From the NCBI RefSeq assembly GCF_900142035.1, contig NZ_FQZI01000002.1, forward strand, positions 620,001 to 684,000: a stretch of 64,000 bases of DNA, read 5' to 3'. The position numbers were made by a program, and so were the translations under genes. Source of the DNA: Flavobacterium terrae (lineage in GTDB: Bacteria > Bacteroidota > Bacteroidia > Flavobacteriales > Flavobacteriaceae). The notes below the pieces were generated by a model. That model worked only from the letters and a program-made list of their open reading frames with translations, searched no databases and was not told where the DNA came from. Of this stretch, positions 63,780 through 64,000 are shown one piece after another. The stretch's first letter is position 1; every line of letters begins with the position of its first letter.

Positions 63780-64000
63780 CTAAAGCTTTTTTAATTTCTG
63801 GCACCATTTCTCCTACATCACCAGCACCTATAGTAACTATAACTGGTGAATCTGATGATTTTAACAATGCTATAAGTTCTTCTTTTTGAACTAATTTTTT
63901 ATTTGAATTATCTATTTTATCCAATAACCATTGCGAAGTAATTCCTGTCATAGGTAATTCGCGAGCTGGATAAATTTCCATTAACAATACCTCGTCAAAT
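63772..64000 (-). CDS. murC: UDP-N-acetylmuramate--L-alanine ligase MurC, C-terminal fragment
   Basis: Only the last 75 residues are in the window; the gene begins beyond the right edge. FDEVLLMEIYPARELPMTGITSQWLLDKI and SDSPVIVTIGAGDVGEMVPEIKKAL are the C-terminal domain of MurC. It adds L-alanine to UDP-MurNAc in peptidoglycan synthesis. Position upstream of ftsQ-ftsA-ftsZ is the normal division-cluster order. Confidence 0.93.
   Translation of the reverse strand, partial: FDEVLLMEIYPARELPMTGITSQWLLDKIDNSNKKLVQKEELIALLKSSDSPVIVTIGAGDVGEMVPEIKKALDA

Overview
The window looks like a chromosome segment of a Flavobacterium-like member of the Bacteroidota. Four things support this. It carries the gliding/type IX secretion genes gldK, gldL, gldM and gldN in order. 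Many genes are preceded by the Bacteroidota promoter form TTTG-N19-21-TAnnTTTG and start without a Shine-Dalgarno sequence. It has a short RpoD-type sigma factor, FtsZ with a very long C-terminal extension, exosortase XrtF, and HYC_CC_PP and DUF3857 proteins. The DNA is AT-rich throughout.

Positions 1-6018 look like the right end of an integrated element next to an initiator tRNA gene. In order they hold the end of a cation-diffusion-facilitator exporter, a MerC-like protein, an isolated CHAT-domain (caspase-like) protein, a small serine recombinase with its own promoter, a 48-codon gene of a type found in front of Bacteroidota recombinases, and a large serine recombinase. The last runs through the tRNA terminator and stops inside tRNA-fMet. 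The left end lies outside the window, so extent and attachment site cannot be settled here.

Positions 6100-14550 are ordinary core genes: MarR regulator, secreted subtilase, J/KTSC protein, DUF1761, FemAB/GNAT-like transferase, DUF4345, ABC-F ATPase, DUF983 and a DAO-family oxidoreductase. Positions 14575-23097 (minus) hold topA, an arginase-fold protein that has lost metal ligands, and gldK-L-M-N. Positions 23311-28401 (plus) are a run of miaB, YcxB-like, sigma-54 activator, lptE, TPR and secG, followed by groES-groEL behind a sigma-54-like promoter.

Positions 30587-43057 include a SulP transporter with two beta-carbonic anhydrases, a metal-related cluster (TonB receptor, HMA protein, HYC_CC_PP protein), a beta-CASP hydrolase beside an ATP-cone nuclease, and the XrtF pair. 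Positions 43128-51487 hold a GAF protein, rpsO, pnp, two coupled DUF3857 genes (the second interrupted by a stop after its signal peptide) and rpoD. Positions 51559-58002 hold a repeat-rich spacer, rpe and an RND efflux operon. The right end has an MtfA-like peptidase, tRNA-Arg, yqeY and the division cluster murC-ftsQ-ftsA-ftsZ read leftward.

The most unusual observations are these. A 30-bp repeat sits in frame, as exactly ten codons, behind the signal peptide of the HMA protein, and again inside a duplicated terminator-like hairpin after rpoD. A probable CAA-to-TAA change separates a signal peptide from its protein. A lone CHAT protein is carried on the tRNA-fMet element. A metal-site-deficient arginase-fold protein sits next to gldK.
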